This document shows positions 25,549 through 33,465 of a DNA stretch of 64,000 nucleotides, in pieces. Below the pieces are notes generated by a model, which ran no database searches, was not told the origin of the DNA, and saw nothing but the letters and a program-made list of their open reading frames with translations. The stretch comes from Streptomyces sp. NBC_01381 (GTDB taxonomy: Bacteria; Actinomycetota; Actinomycetes; Streptomycetales; Streptomycetaceae), in the NCBI RefSeq assembly GCF_026340305.1, contig NZ_JAPEPI010000004.1, positions 310,001-374,000 on the forward strand, in the 5' to 3' direction. Made by a program: the position numbers and the translations under genes. Within the stretch, counting starts at the first letter, position 1. Each line of letters starts with the position of its first letter.

Positions 25549-25587
25549 TTGACCCTGACCCTGCGTCAGGGTTGGAGCCTGGGCGCA
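25549..25587 (+). promoter_or_regulatory. MerR-type promoter of the hydrolase gene, probably leaderless
   Basis: TTGACC at 25549-25554 overlaps a perfect dyad CCCTGAC-CCTGC-GTCAGGG (25553-25571). A -10 region with the long 19-20 base spacer typical of MerR promoters would be GAGCCT (25575-25580), placing transcription start at or next to the ATG at 25587. The block matches the one at 8075 ahead of another merR gene. Confidence 0.55.
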
Positions 25588-26501
25588 TGACGAACCACAG
25601 CACTTCCTCGGCTCGGCTCGCCCCGCCGATCGGGGGATTCCAGGAGATCGAAGGCCGCCGCATTTTCGTGCACCGGTCGGGCAGCGGCGGACCGGCCGTC
25701 GTGTTCCTGCCGGGCGCCGGCGCGGTGGGTCTGGACTACTTCGGGGTCCAGCAGGCAGTTTCGCAGTTCACCACCGCCGTTGTGTACGACCGCGGCGGCA
25801 CGGGATTCAGCGATGCCCTGCCGCTGCCGCGCACCGCCGCCGCGGTCGCCACGGAACTGCGCGAGCTGCTGCGTGCCCAGCACATCGCCGCCCCCTACGT
25901 TCTGGTGCCGCACTCCCTCGGCGGCTTCTACGCGCATCGGTTCGCGCAGCTGTACCCGCAGGACGTGGCAGGCCTTGTCTCGTTGGACGCCTTCCATCGC
26001 GACTGGGACGACTTCATGCCGCCCGAGGCGTCTCTGGCCTCGGTCGAGCGGATGGCACCTGGTCGGGAGCAGCTGGAACAGATGCGCCCGGCCCTGCGCG
26101 AGATGTACGCCGAGCTGCACGCGGACGACCCGGAGCAACTGCGGCAGGCGCTGGTCGATGCCAAGGTGAGCGACGCATGGACCGACGTGGGCATCGCCGA
26201 GCGCGGCAAGCTGGCCGGACTCGCCACCGAACTGCGGGCCGGGCCGGAGACTCCCGATGTCCCGGTGATCGCTCTCACCGTGGTCGGCACCGACCCGGGC
26301 CAGAAGGGGCTGATGTCGGAGCGGACGTTGCAAGAGATGCAGGACGGCCGCACGAGAATGGACGCTGCCCTGGTGAGCGGGGTCTCGCACGGCGAACAGC
26401 GCATCCTCTCCGACACGGCCCACCACCGACTCTGCTTCGACCGACCCGATGCCGTGACCCAGGCGATCCGCGACGTCATCGACCGCGCGGCTCGCCTCTA
26501 G
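25587..26501 (+). CDS. Alpha/beta hydrolase
   Basis: 304 aa. Oxyanion region FLPGAGAVGLDYFG, nucleophile elbow VPHSLGGFYAH (Ser in PHSLG), and the C-terminal His in SGVSHGEQRIL. No signal peptide. It lies between rph and a merR gene and is preceded by a MerR-type promoter, so it is probably a member of a small drug-responsive set. Substrate unknown; esterase, lactonase or peptidase activity would all fit. There is no ribosome site, consistent with leaderless expression. Confidence 0.85.
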   Translation: MTNHSTSSARLAPPIGGFQEIEGRRIFVHRSGSGGPAVVFLPGAGAVGLDYFGVQQAVSQFTTAVVYDRGGTGFSDALPLPRTAAAVATELRELLRAQHIAAPYVLVPHSLGGFYAHRFAQLYPQDVAGLVSLDAFHRDWDDFMPPEASLASVERMAPGREQLEQMRPALREMYAELHADDPEQLRQALVDAKVSDAWTDVGIAERGKLAGLATELRAGPETPDVPVIALTVVGTDPGQKGLMSERTLQEMQDGRTRMDAALVSGVSHGEQRILSDTAHHRLCFDRPDAVTQAIRDVIDRAARL

Positions 26502-26516
26502 AATCGGCCGGATCAC

Positions 26517-26576
26517 ATTTCACGTAGACCCTGATCGCGATTCGCGTAAACCCCCGATCGCCATTCACGTAGACCC
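26517..26576. repeat. Three spaced direct repeats before the merR gene
   Basis: The unit ATTCRCGTARACCC occurs as TTTCACGTAGACCC (26518-26531), ATTCGCGTAAACCC (26540-26553) and ATTCACGTAGACCC (26563-26576), at 22- and 23-base spacing, i.e. on one face of the helix. They end ten bases before the merR start and fill almost the whole gap after the hydrolase gene. Confidence 0.8.
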
Positions 26577-26586
26577 GAGGAGGACG

Positions 26587-27324
26587 GTGCTCACGATCAG
26601 CCGGCTCGCGGCGACCGCCGGAGTGACCGTGCGCACCGTCCGCCACTACCACCACGTCGGCCTCTTGCCCGAGCCCGAGCGCGATGCCTCCGGCTACCGC
26701 CGGTACAGCGCGCAGGCGGCAGTGGATCTCATCCGGATCAGAACCCTCGCCGATGCGGGGGTACCACTGGCCCGAATCGACGCGCTGCTGCACGCGCAGC
26801 CGACCGAATTCGCCGCGGCCGTCACCGACATCGACGCGGAACTGCGGCGCAAGATCGGCCAACTCACCGAATACCGCCGCCGGATCGCCCAACTGGACAG
26901 CGGCGAAAGGCTTGTCCTGCCCCCCGAGGTGGTCGCCATCCTGGACCGGATGCGCGGCCTCGGGGTCAGCGAACGGAGGGTGCTGCTCGAGCGCGACGCG
27001 TGGATCCTGATGCAGGCGCTGGATCCGCACGTCATGCCGGAGCGGATACGGGACAAGAACGCGGGCTTGGACGACCCCGAGACCACGCGCCTGTTTCTCG
27101 CCTGTGATCAGGCAGTCGAATGGGATCCGTACGATCCACGCCTGGAGCGGCTCATCGACGACCTGGACGCGTGGGAGATCAAACAGGAACGGGACGGCAG
27201 CCGGCCGGGGTATCTGAAGCTGGTGTCTTCCCGGATCTCCGAGGCGTCACCGGCATGGCAACGCATCGTCGACGCGCTCGACCACCGCGCCGAGCGGCGC
27301 CGCACCGCCGGGCGCGCGAGCTGA
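26587..27324 (+). CDS. MerR-family transcriptional regulator
   Basis: 245 aa, GTG start behind GAGGAGG. The winged helix (LTISRLAATAGVTVRTVRHYHHVGLL, ASGYRRYSAQAAVDLIRIRTLADAGVPL) is followed by a coiled helix (about 75-105) and a 140-residue C-terminal domain I cannot assign, rich in charged and Trp residues (WEIKQERDGSRPGYL). It probably regulates itself through the three direct repeats and possibly the hydrolase gene through the dyad at 25549. Confidence 0.88.
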   Translation: MLTISRLAATAGVTVRTVRHYHHVGLLPEPERDASGYRRYSAQAAVDLIRIRTLADAGVPLARIDALLHAQPTEFAAAVTDIDAELRRKIGQLTEYRRRIAQLDSGERLVLPPEVVAILDRMRGLGVSERRVLLERDAWILMQALDPHVMPERIRDKNAGLDDPETTRLFLACDQAVEWDPYDPRLERLIDDLDAWEIKQERDGSRPGYLKLVSSRISEASPAWQRIVDALDHRAERRRTAGRAS

Positions 27325-27334
27325 AGCAGGCGGC

Positions 27335-27769
27335 TCAGGACGGCAGGAATCCGGCCCGGAAGTGCGTGAACAGCGTGGTGTACGACGTCGCGTCACCGTC
27401 CGCGAGGCGGCCCGCCGCCCAGAGGTAGAAGTCGTCCGCCTCCGCGTCGATCCAGTCGTACGTCGGGTCGAAAGGGCCCGAGTCCGGTGCAGGGTAGGGG
27501 AGTTCGAGGGCCGTGCCCTGGGCGTCCTCGATCGTGAAGAGGCGGGTGCCGTGCGCCTGGGTCGACTGATGGACCGTCACCGTGGCGCAGTTCCAGCGGT
27601 GTTCGCCGTGCTGCAGCCACAGGGTCTCCGTGTCGGCGTACAACGCCGTCGCCGCGTCCGCGCCCACGTGGACGAAGCCGTGGCAACGGCCGGACGCGGG
27701 GGAGAGGAGCCCCGTTCGGGGGTTCAGCTCCCACGTCCGGCCGTGGTGGTCGTAGTCCCGCAGGATCAT
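27335..27769 (-). CDS. Cytoplasmic partner of the upstream secreted protein, unknown
   Basis: 144 aa, acidic, no signal peptide or membrane segment. It reads as a beta-rich domain (WELNPRTGLLSPASGR, TETLWLQHGEHRWNCATVTVH, TRLFTIEDAQGTALELPYP) and a helical end (EADDFYLWAAGRLADGDA). The ATG at 27769 lies five bases after the stop of the secreted-protein gene and has no ribosome site of its own, so translation is coupled to it. I do not recognise the family. The tight pair invites an immunity- or chaperone-type role, which is inference. Confidence 0.7.
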   Translation of the reverse strand: MILRDYDHHGRTWELNPRTGLLSPASGRCHGFVHVGADAATALYADTETLWLQHGEHRWNCATVTVHQSTQAHGTRLFTIEDAQGTALELPYPAPDSGPFDPTYDWIDAEADDFYLWAAGRLADGDATSYTTLFTHFRAGFLPS

Positions 27770-27774
27770 GGAGG

Positions 27775-28362
27775 TCAGCCGCGCGGCGGGATGCCGAGTT
27801 CCTGGTCGACGGCGGCGCTGGTGCGGGTGGCCGCCTCGATGACCTTGGCCCAGCTGCCGTACTTGGCGTACTGCTGGTCTGCGGTCGGGCCCAGCGGGTT
27901 GCCGTACTTCTCCATGTTCCGCTGCTCCAGGGCCTGCACCGCCTCGGGGGTCATCCCGGCGCGGGTGATGTCCTTGGCATGGTTGCGCATGTCGACCAGG
28001 ACGCGGGCGATCTCCTCGTCGGAGCGGCCCTCCTCGTGCATGTGGTCCGCCACGGCCTCCATGGTGTCCAGGAGCAGGTGGTAGCGGAGCCGGGTCTCGC
28101 GGGCCTGCTCGCGCTCCTGCGGGCTCATCTGCCGGATGAGGCAGACCGCGGGGTCCCTGCTGGTGCACGGTTCGTCCGCGGTGGGAGGCGGGGCGAGCAG
28201 TGTGCTGACGGACGCCGCCTGCGGCACCCGGACGTCCGCGTGGGCGTGCGCCGGGGCGAGCAGGACGGTGCTCAGCGTGGTCAGCAGGGGGAGGAGGAAC
28301 AGGGCGACGAGTCGGGGGAGGGCGGCGCGGACGGGGGAAGCGGCCATGAGACGGGCACGCAC
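27775..28362 (-). CDS. Secreted protein of unknown function
   Basis: 195 aa from the GTG at 28362, with GGAG nine bases upstream; an ATG at 28347 is possible. A signal peptide is clear: Arg-containing n-region, hydrophobic core LVALFLLPLLTTLSTVLLA, cleavage after AHAHA. The mature part has two Cys (CTSRDPAVC) and then a helical domain ending NPLGPTADQQYAKYGSWAKVIEAATRT. I have seen similar endings in large exported Streptomyces proteins with toxin-like tips, but cannot name the family. It is followed after five bases by a cytoplasmic protein gene. Confidence 0.75.
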   Translation of the reverse strand: MRARLMAASPVRAALPRLVALFLLPLLTTLSTVLLAPAHAHADVRVPQAASVSTLLAPPPTADEPCTSRDPAVCLIRQMSPQEREQARETRLRYHLLLDTMEAVADHMHEEGRSDEEIARVLVDMRNHAKDITRAGMTPEAVQALEQRNMEKYGNPLGPTADQQYAKYGSWAKVIEAATRTSAAVDQELGIPPRG

Positions 28363-28480
28363 GTAGGAACTCTCCTTCACCTGACGGCAGGTCAATCGGG
28401 GCGAAGGGGACGTTACGGCGAGAGGTCGTCGCCGGGCGGCCGTCGCTGCCGCGCGTCCGGGTGATGGGCAGGGCGTTCAC

Positions 28481-28575
28481 CGTGACGTACCACGTACACG
28501 TCACGTACCACGTACACGTCACGCGCCATCAGGAACGTCACGCGCCACCAGCGGAACGTCACGCGTCGGCAGCCG
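28481..28575. repeat. ACGT-rich iterated repeat region
   Basis: ACGTACCACGTACACGTC recurs at 18-base period (28485 and 28503), followed by three copies of ACGTCACGCG at about 19-21 base spacing (28517, 28536, 28557). CGTGACGT (28481-28488) and ACGTCACG (28498-28505) also pair as an inverted repeat. It occupies the 217-base gap between the secreted-protein gene and the PucR gene. Confidence 0.7.
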
Positions 28576-28579
28576 ACCG

Positions 28580-29839
28580 TCAGGTGCCGGCCGGCCGCAG
28601 GCTCAACGCGTGCAGGGCCAGCTGCATCTCGAACTGCGCGGCCGGATCGTGCAGCCGGTCGCCGAAGACCTCGTCCAGCTGCCGCAGGCGGTAGCGGACG
28701 GTCTGCGGGTGGACGGCGAGGCGGGTGGCGACCTCGCTCGCGTTGTGCCCGGACCGGAGCCAGCACAGCAGCGTCTCCGCAAGGCGTTCGCGCTGCGGCG
28801 AGCGCACTTCCCGCAGCGGCAGCAGATGCCGCTGGGCGAGCGCGTCGATCAGCGCCTCGTCGTGGAAGAGCAGCAGCGTCGCCAGATGGTCCGCGCAGTG
28901 CAGGAGGCCCGCGTGGGGCAGGATGCCGCGCCGGGAGAGCTCCAGGGCGTCGAGCGCCCAGCGCAGCGAGCGTGCCCCCTCGTGCAGCGCCACCGTGGGA
29001 CCGATCACCGCGCGCAGCCCCTGCAGCGCGGCCGCGATCGTGCGGGCACGGCCGGGTCCTTCCGGGTCGGGTACGACGAGACAGCCGGGCTGCTCGGAGA
29101 AGCGGGCGAGGAACTCCGGCGGCACGATGGGCCGGATGGTCTCGGGGGTGAGGGCGTGGTCGATGACGACGACGGCCACCTCGCGCGGGATGGGCCACTG
29201 GGCGCTCTGCGCGAGATCGGCGATGGCCTCGGCGGACGCCGGCGGATCGGCGGTGAGCAGACCGATGAGCCGGTCCCGGCGCTGCTGCAGCTCACCGGCC
29301 GCGTGCAGCCGGGCCTCGGTGTAGCCCGCGGTCGTCGCCGCGGCCATCTCGTCCAGGTGCAGGAAGAGCGCCTCGCCGAAGGCGGCGAGCACATGCCGGG
29401 GCAACAGGTCGGCGTCGACCAGGGCGTTGACCCTGCGCCACGTCACCCGCGCGCCGAGCCGCAGCGCCGACTGGAACGAGTCGAGGCTGCGCCCCTCGTC
29501 CGCCTCGCCCCTGCCGATGCTCTGATAGGTGGCCTTCACCGACTCCCAGTCGGTGTCCGGGTGGGCCATGCGGGCGAGGAATCCCTGCAGGGCCTGCTCC
29601 ACACCGCGGTTCACGACGTGCATGTACGTGTTGTCCGTCGGCCGGGCGTACTCCGGTATCTCCGTACGTATGGCCTGCACCACCTCCGCGGTGATGTCGT
29701 CCAGATACGGCCGAACATGGTCGTGCAGGCCCGAGGGAAAGGCGCTGAACGCGGCGTGCGACTTCTCTGCGGGGGCGCTCAGGGGTGCCGGAGTGCCGGC
29801 CGAGGCCATGCCCGCGGGCGGCATCGATCCGTTGACCAT
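28580..29839 (-). CDS. PucR-family transcriptional regulator
   Basis: 419 aa from the ATG at 29839 (GGGAG six bases upstream); the frame continues upstream but lacks a good start. The N-terminal half is helical and resembles the RsbR-N-like domain often joined to PucR regulators. The middle is the GGDEF-like region of the CdaR/PucR type, and the C-terminus is the PucR HTH: LLCWLRSGHNASEVATRLAVHPQTVRYRLRQLDEVFG. Targets are not obvious; the nearest downstream genes are the secreted protein pair. Confidence 0.85.
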   Translation of the reverse strand: MVNGSMPPAGMASAGTPAPLSAPAEKSHAAFSAFPSGLHDHVRPYLDDITAEVVQAIRTEIPEYARPTDNTYMHVVNRGVEQALQGFLARMAHPDTDWESVKATYQSIGRGEADEGRSLDSFQSALRLGARVTWRRVNALVDADLLPRHVLAAFGEALFLHLDEMAAATTAGYTEARLHAAGELQQRRDRLIGLLTADPPASAEAIADLAQSAQWPIPREVAVVVIDHALTPETIRPIVPPEFLARFSEQPGCLVVPDPEGPGRARTIAAALQGLRAVIGPTVALHEGARSLRWALDALELSRRGILPHAGLLHCADHLATLLLFHDEALIDALAQRHLLPLREVRSPQRERLAETLLCWLRSGHNASEVATRLAVHPQTVRYRLRQLDEVFGDRLHDPAAQFEMQLALHALSLRPAGT

Positions 29840-30012
29840 GGAGTGCTCCCTCTGCGCGCGGGACAAACGTTCGGTGAAGATACCGCCCGAAGGTGCGCGG
29901 AAGACCATCGGGTGATGGACACACATGGTGCGGCCTCTTGTCACTCGGGGGACAAGAGGCCGCAACGGTGAACTCGGTCACGGCAGCGGGCAGTTGCCGA
30001 ACTCCAGGTACG

Positions 30013-32568
30013 TCACACGCCGTCCAGGAACGCACCCGTCCGTGACGCGCTCACCCGCGTGAGCTCCTTCGGGGTGCCCTCGGCCACGATCTCGCCGCCC
30101 GCCGCGCCGCCCTCGGGACCCAGGTCGACGACCCAGTCGGCGGCGCGGATGACGTCGAGGTTGTGCTCGATGGTGATGACGCTGTTCCCGGCGTCGACCA
30201 GGCGTTGCAGCACGCCGAGCAGCCGTGCCGTGTCGGCGGCATGCAGGCCGGTGCTCGGCTCGTCCAGGAGATACAGCGTGCGGCCCGTGGCGCGGCGGCC
30301 CAACTCCTTGGCCAGCTTGACGCGTTGGGCCTCGCCGCCGGACAGGGTGGTCGCGGGCTGCCCGAGCTGAAGATAGCCGAGCCCGACGTCGGACATCCGC
30401 TGGAGGCGCGTGGCCGCGCCCGGCACGGCCTCGAAGAGGGAGAGCGCCTCGTCGACGGTCATCTCAAGGACCTGCGCGATGTCATGACCGCCGTACCGCG
30501 CACCGAGCACCTCGGCCCGGAAGCGGCGGCCCCGGCAGGCAGGACAGCGCACCTCCACGTCGGGGAGGAAGTGCATCTGCACCGTGAGGACCCCCGCGCC
30601 CGCGCAGCGCTCGCAGCGGCCACCCGCCACGTTGAACGAGAAGTGCCCGGCGGTCAGCCCCCGTTGCCGTGCGTCGGCGCTCGCGGCGAACGCCTCACGG
30701 ATCGGGGTGAACGCGTCCGAGTACGTCGCCGCGTTCGACCGCGGCACCCGGCTGATCGCCTGCTGGTCGATGGTGACGACCTTGTCGATGTGCTCCCAGC
30801 CGTCGATCCCGTCGTGCGCCCCCGGCGCCTCGCCCGCACCGTGGAAACGCTGCCGCGCCGCACGGCCCAGAATGTCAAGGACCAACGACGACTTGCCCGA
30901 TCCCGAAGGGCCGCTCACCGCGATGAGCCGCCCCAGCGGCAGCCGCGCGGTGACGTTCCTGAGGTTGTGCGCCCGCGCCCCGCGGATCACCAACTCCTTG
31001 CCGGTGCCCGGCCGGTGGGCCGCGGGCAGCGGCATCGCAAGGCGCCCCGACAGATGGTCGCCGGTGACCGACCCGGGGGTCGCCGCCACCTCCCGCGGCG
31101 ACCCCGCGGCGACGATGCGCCCGCCGTCGCGGCCCGCGCCGGGCCCGACATCGATGACGTGGTCGGCCGCCCGCAGCACGTCCAGGTCGTGCTCGACGAC
31201 CAGGACCGTGTTGCCCAGATCGCGCAGCCGGCGCAGGACGCCGACCAGTCGTGCGGTGTCCGCGGGATGCAGCCCGATCGTCGGCTCGTCCAGGACGTAC
31301 AGCACGCCCGTGAGTCCGCTGCCGAGCAGCGAGGAGAGCCGCAAGCGCTGGGCCTCGCCCGCGGAGAGACTGGGGGTGGCCCGCTCCAGGGTCAGATAGC
31401 CGACGCCGACGTCGGTCAGACGCCGCACACGTTCCCGCAGATCGTCCACGATGGGCTCGGTGACCTGCCACGCCTCGTCGTCGGTGACATGGCCGCGCAG
31501 TGCGCCGATCCACTCGGCGAGCTCGTCGAGCGGCAGCCGCGCCGCGTCGACGATGGTGAGACCGGCGACGGTGACCTGCCGGCTCTCCGGCCGAAGCCGG
31601 GTGCCTTCGCAGTCCGGGCAGACGTCGTTGACGAGGAACTTCTCCGTCTTCTCGCGGTAGGCGGCATCATCGATGCGTTCGGCGTACCGGCGCAGCACGG
31701 CCGTCACCACGCCCTCGAAACGTCCGCGCGCCACGGTGGCCGGTGGCTCGACGCCCGGGAAGTGGCGGCGGAACGCGTCACTCTCGACGCCGTGGAGCAG
31801 CAAGTCGCGTTGTACGTCGCCCAGTTCGCGTACGGGAGTGTCCGCGTGGAAAGTGAAGCCGTAGTGCTCCCCCGCGGCCCGCAGGACCGGGACGTTGCGC
31901 GCGGTCAGCACGGGCAGCCAGCCGAGCACGGCCCCCGCCGCGACGCTCAGCCCGTCGTCGACCAGGCGGCGCACATCGGCCTGGAACACGGTGCCGATAC
32001 CGGTGCAGGTGGCGCACGCGCCGGCGGGCTTGTTGAAGGAGAAGGTGCCCATCACCATGCCGGGGACGGCCGTCCCGCAGTGCGGGCACGGCAGGGAGGG
32101 GGCTTCGCCGTCGGCGGACTCGCCCGCGGACGTCTCGTCGCCCCAGAGCTCGTCACCGTCCACGTGATAGGCGGGCGGGACGTCCTGCCCGCACGCCGGG
32201 CAGGGGCGGTGGCCGATGCGCGCCCACAGCAGACGCAGATAGGTGAAGACCTCGGTGACCGTGCCGACCGTCGACCGGGGGCTGCGGTTGGTCAGATGCT
32301 GGTCCACGCTGATCGACGGGGAGAGACCGGTGATCGAGTCGACCGCCGGCTTGCTGACGAACGTGGTGACCAGGCCGAGCGACTCCAGGTACTGCCGCTG
32401 GCCCTCCCGATGCAGGGTGTCGAACGCGATCGTGGACTTGCCGGAGCCGGAGAGCCCGGTCAGGACGACGAGCTTGTTCTTGGGGACGTCGAGCGACACG
32501 TTCTTGAGGTTGTGCAGGCGTGCGCCCTTGATGCGGATCGAGTCGGCGTTGACAGTGCTGGCATCCAT
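30013..32568 (-). CDS. Class II UvrA-like ABC ATPase (UvrA2/DrrC type)
   Basis: 851 aa, shorter than housekeeping UvrA (about 950-1000). Two ATPase halves are complete: Walker A GLSGSGKST (38-46) and GPSGSGKSSLV, signatures LSAGEAQRLRL and LSGGEAQRVKL, Walker B VLDEPTIGLHP and LLDEPSTGLHA. Zn-binding CxxC pairs occur (CPACG, CPHCG, CATC, CPDCEG, CERCAG, CPACRG). Between the first two CxxC pairs there are about 60 residues where E. coli UvrA has about 145, so the UvrB-binding domain is missing. UvrA2 proteins of this type protect producers from DNA-binding drugs. It is divergent from a MerR gene. Confidence 0.9.
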   Translation of the reverse strand: MDASTVNADSIRIKGARLHNLKNVSLDVPKNKLVVLTGLSGSGKSTIAFDTLHREGQRQYLESLGLVTTFVSKPAVDSITGLSPSISVDQHLTNRSPRSTVGTVTEVFTYLRLLWARIGHRPCPACGQDVPPAYHVDGDELWGDETSAGESADGEAPSLPCPHCGTAVPGMVMGTFSFNKPAGACATCTGIGTVFQADVRRLVDDGLSVAAGAVLGWLPVLTARNVPVLRAAGEHYGFTFHADTPVRELGDVQRDLLLHGVESDAFRRHFPGVEPPATVARGRFEGVVTAVLRRYAERIDDAAYREKTEKFLVNDVCPDCEGTRLRPESRQVTVAGLTIVDAARLPLDELAEWIGALRGHVTDDEAWQVTEPIVDDLRERVRRLTDVGVGYLTLERATPSLSAGEAQRLRLSSLLGSGLTGVLYVLDEPTIGLHPADTARLVGVLRRLRDLGNTVLVVEHDLDVLRAADHVIDVGPGAGRDGGRIVAAGSPREVAATPGSVTGDHLSGRLAMPLPAAHRPGTGKELVIRGARAHNLRNVTARLPLGRLIAVSGPSGSGKSSLVLDILGRAARQRFHGAGEAPGAHDGIDGWEHIDKVVTIDQQAISRVPRSNAATYSDAFTPIREAFAASADARQRGLTAGHFSFNVAGGRCERCAGAGVLTVQMHFLPDVEVRCPACRGRRFRAEVLGARYGGHDIAQVLEMTVDEALSLFEAVPGAATRLQRMSDVGLGYLQLGQPATTLSGGEAQRVKLAKELGRRATGRTLYLLDEPSTGLHAADTARLLGVLQRLVDAGNSVITIEHNLDVIRAADWVVDLGPEGGAAGGEIVAEGTPKELTRVSASRTGAFLDGV

Positions 32569-32570
32569 GC

Positions 32571-32600
32571 CTTCAAGTGTTCCATTGAAGTCCTACTTGA
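32571..32600. promoter_or_regulatory. Overlapping dyads between uvrA2-like and merR genes
   Basis: CTTCAA (32571) pairs with TTGAAG (32585-32590), and TCAAGT (32573-32578) pairs with ACTTGA (32595-32600). The nested dyads begin two bases from the UvrA-like ATG in the 128-base divergent region, so binding would sit over its promoter or start codon. Confidence 0.5.
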
Positions 32601-32696
32601 GACTTTTGCAGCTGGATTGCCTGTACGAGTGAGAATCCGCGCCGCTAACCTTCAACTCGGGGATGCGTCCGGGCTGTCCGAAGGAGAGGTCGATCG

Positions 32697-33458
32697 ATGA
32701 GCCGAGCCGAAACGGCACTGCGCCCCGTCGACCTGGCGCGGGCGGCCGGAGTCTCCACCCAGCAGATCCGCAACTACGCCGACGCGGGCATCCTGCCGCC
32801 CACCCCGCGCACGCCCGCCGGATACCGCAGGTTCGACACGCGCCACCGCCGCGCCCTGCTCGCCTACCGCGCGCTCGTTCCGGGGTACGGCCTGTACACC
32901 GCCCAGGCGATCATGCGGGCCGTGCACGCCGACGACCTCCCCCTGGCCCTCACCCTCATCGACGCGGGCCATGTCGAACTGCACGAGCAGCGGCGCTCCC
33001 TCCAGGCGGCGGGCGAGGCGCTGGAAGCCGTCGCGAAGGAGACCCCGGACGACACCCCGCAGGCCTCCGACGCACCGCGCCTGCGGATCGGAGAGGTCGC
33101 CGCCCGCCTGGGCGTGCGTACTTCGGCGCTGCGGGTGTGGGAGGCCGCGGGCCTGCTGCACCCGCAGCGCGAACCGGTCACCCACTACCGCTGGTTCGGC
33201 CCCACCGACGTACGCGACGCCCGCATCGTCAGCATCCTCCGACAGGGCCACTACCCCCTGCCCCAGATCCAGTCCGTCCTCGACGGACTGCGCGAGACGG
33301 GCAGCCCCGACGCCCTGCGCGCGGCCATCGCGCAACGCCTCGCGGCCCTGACGGGGCGGGCGACCGCCATGCTCGCGGCATCGGGCCGCCTGCACGGCTA
33401 CGTCACCGGCGAACCCGAGTACGAACCCGATTCCGAGCACCAGCACGATCAGGCATGA
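32697..33458 (+). CDS. MerR-type regulator with two HTH domains
   Basis: 253 aa behind GGAGAGG. A first MerR winged helix covers about residues 8-75 (LRPVDLARAAGVSTQQIRNYADAGILPP, TPAGYRRFDTRHRRALLAYRAL). A second, independent one covers about 108-178 (LRIGEVAARLGVRTSALRVWEAAGLLHP, THYRWFGPTDVRDARIVSILRQGHYPL). A short coiled helix links them. Normal MerR proteins have one HTH and dimerise; this one could bind DNA as a pseudo-dimer. It is divergent from the UvrA2-like gene, which is its likely target. Confidence 0.88.
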   Translation: MSRAETALRPVDLARAAGVSTQQIRNYADAGILPPTPRTPAGYRRFDTRHRRALLAYRALVPGYGLYTAQAIMRAVHADDLPLALTLIDAGHVELHEQRRSLQAAGEALEAVAKETPDDTPQASDAPRLRIGEVAARLGVRTSALRVWEAAGLLHPQREPVTHYRWFGPTDVRDARIVSILRQGHYPLPQIQSVLDGLRETGSPDALRAAIAQRLAALTGRATAMLAASGRLHGYVTGEPEYEPDSEHQHDQA

Positions 33459-33465
33459 TCGGGCG

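Noticed and set aside
23616..25586. A 960-codon plus-strand frame running into the alpha/beta hydrolase
   Set aside because: The first two thirds are antisense to rph; the hydrolase fold starts at 25587 and has its own promoter-like element.
28481..28575. Possible CRISPR array because of regular repeats
   Set aside because: Units are only 10-18 bp with no spacers of constant size, and no cas gene is present.
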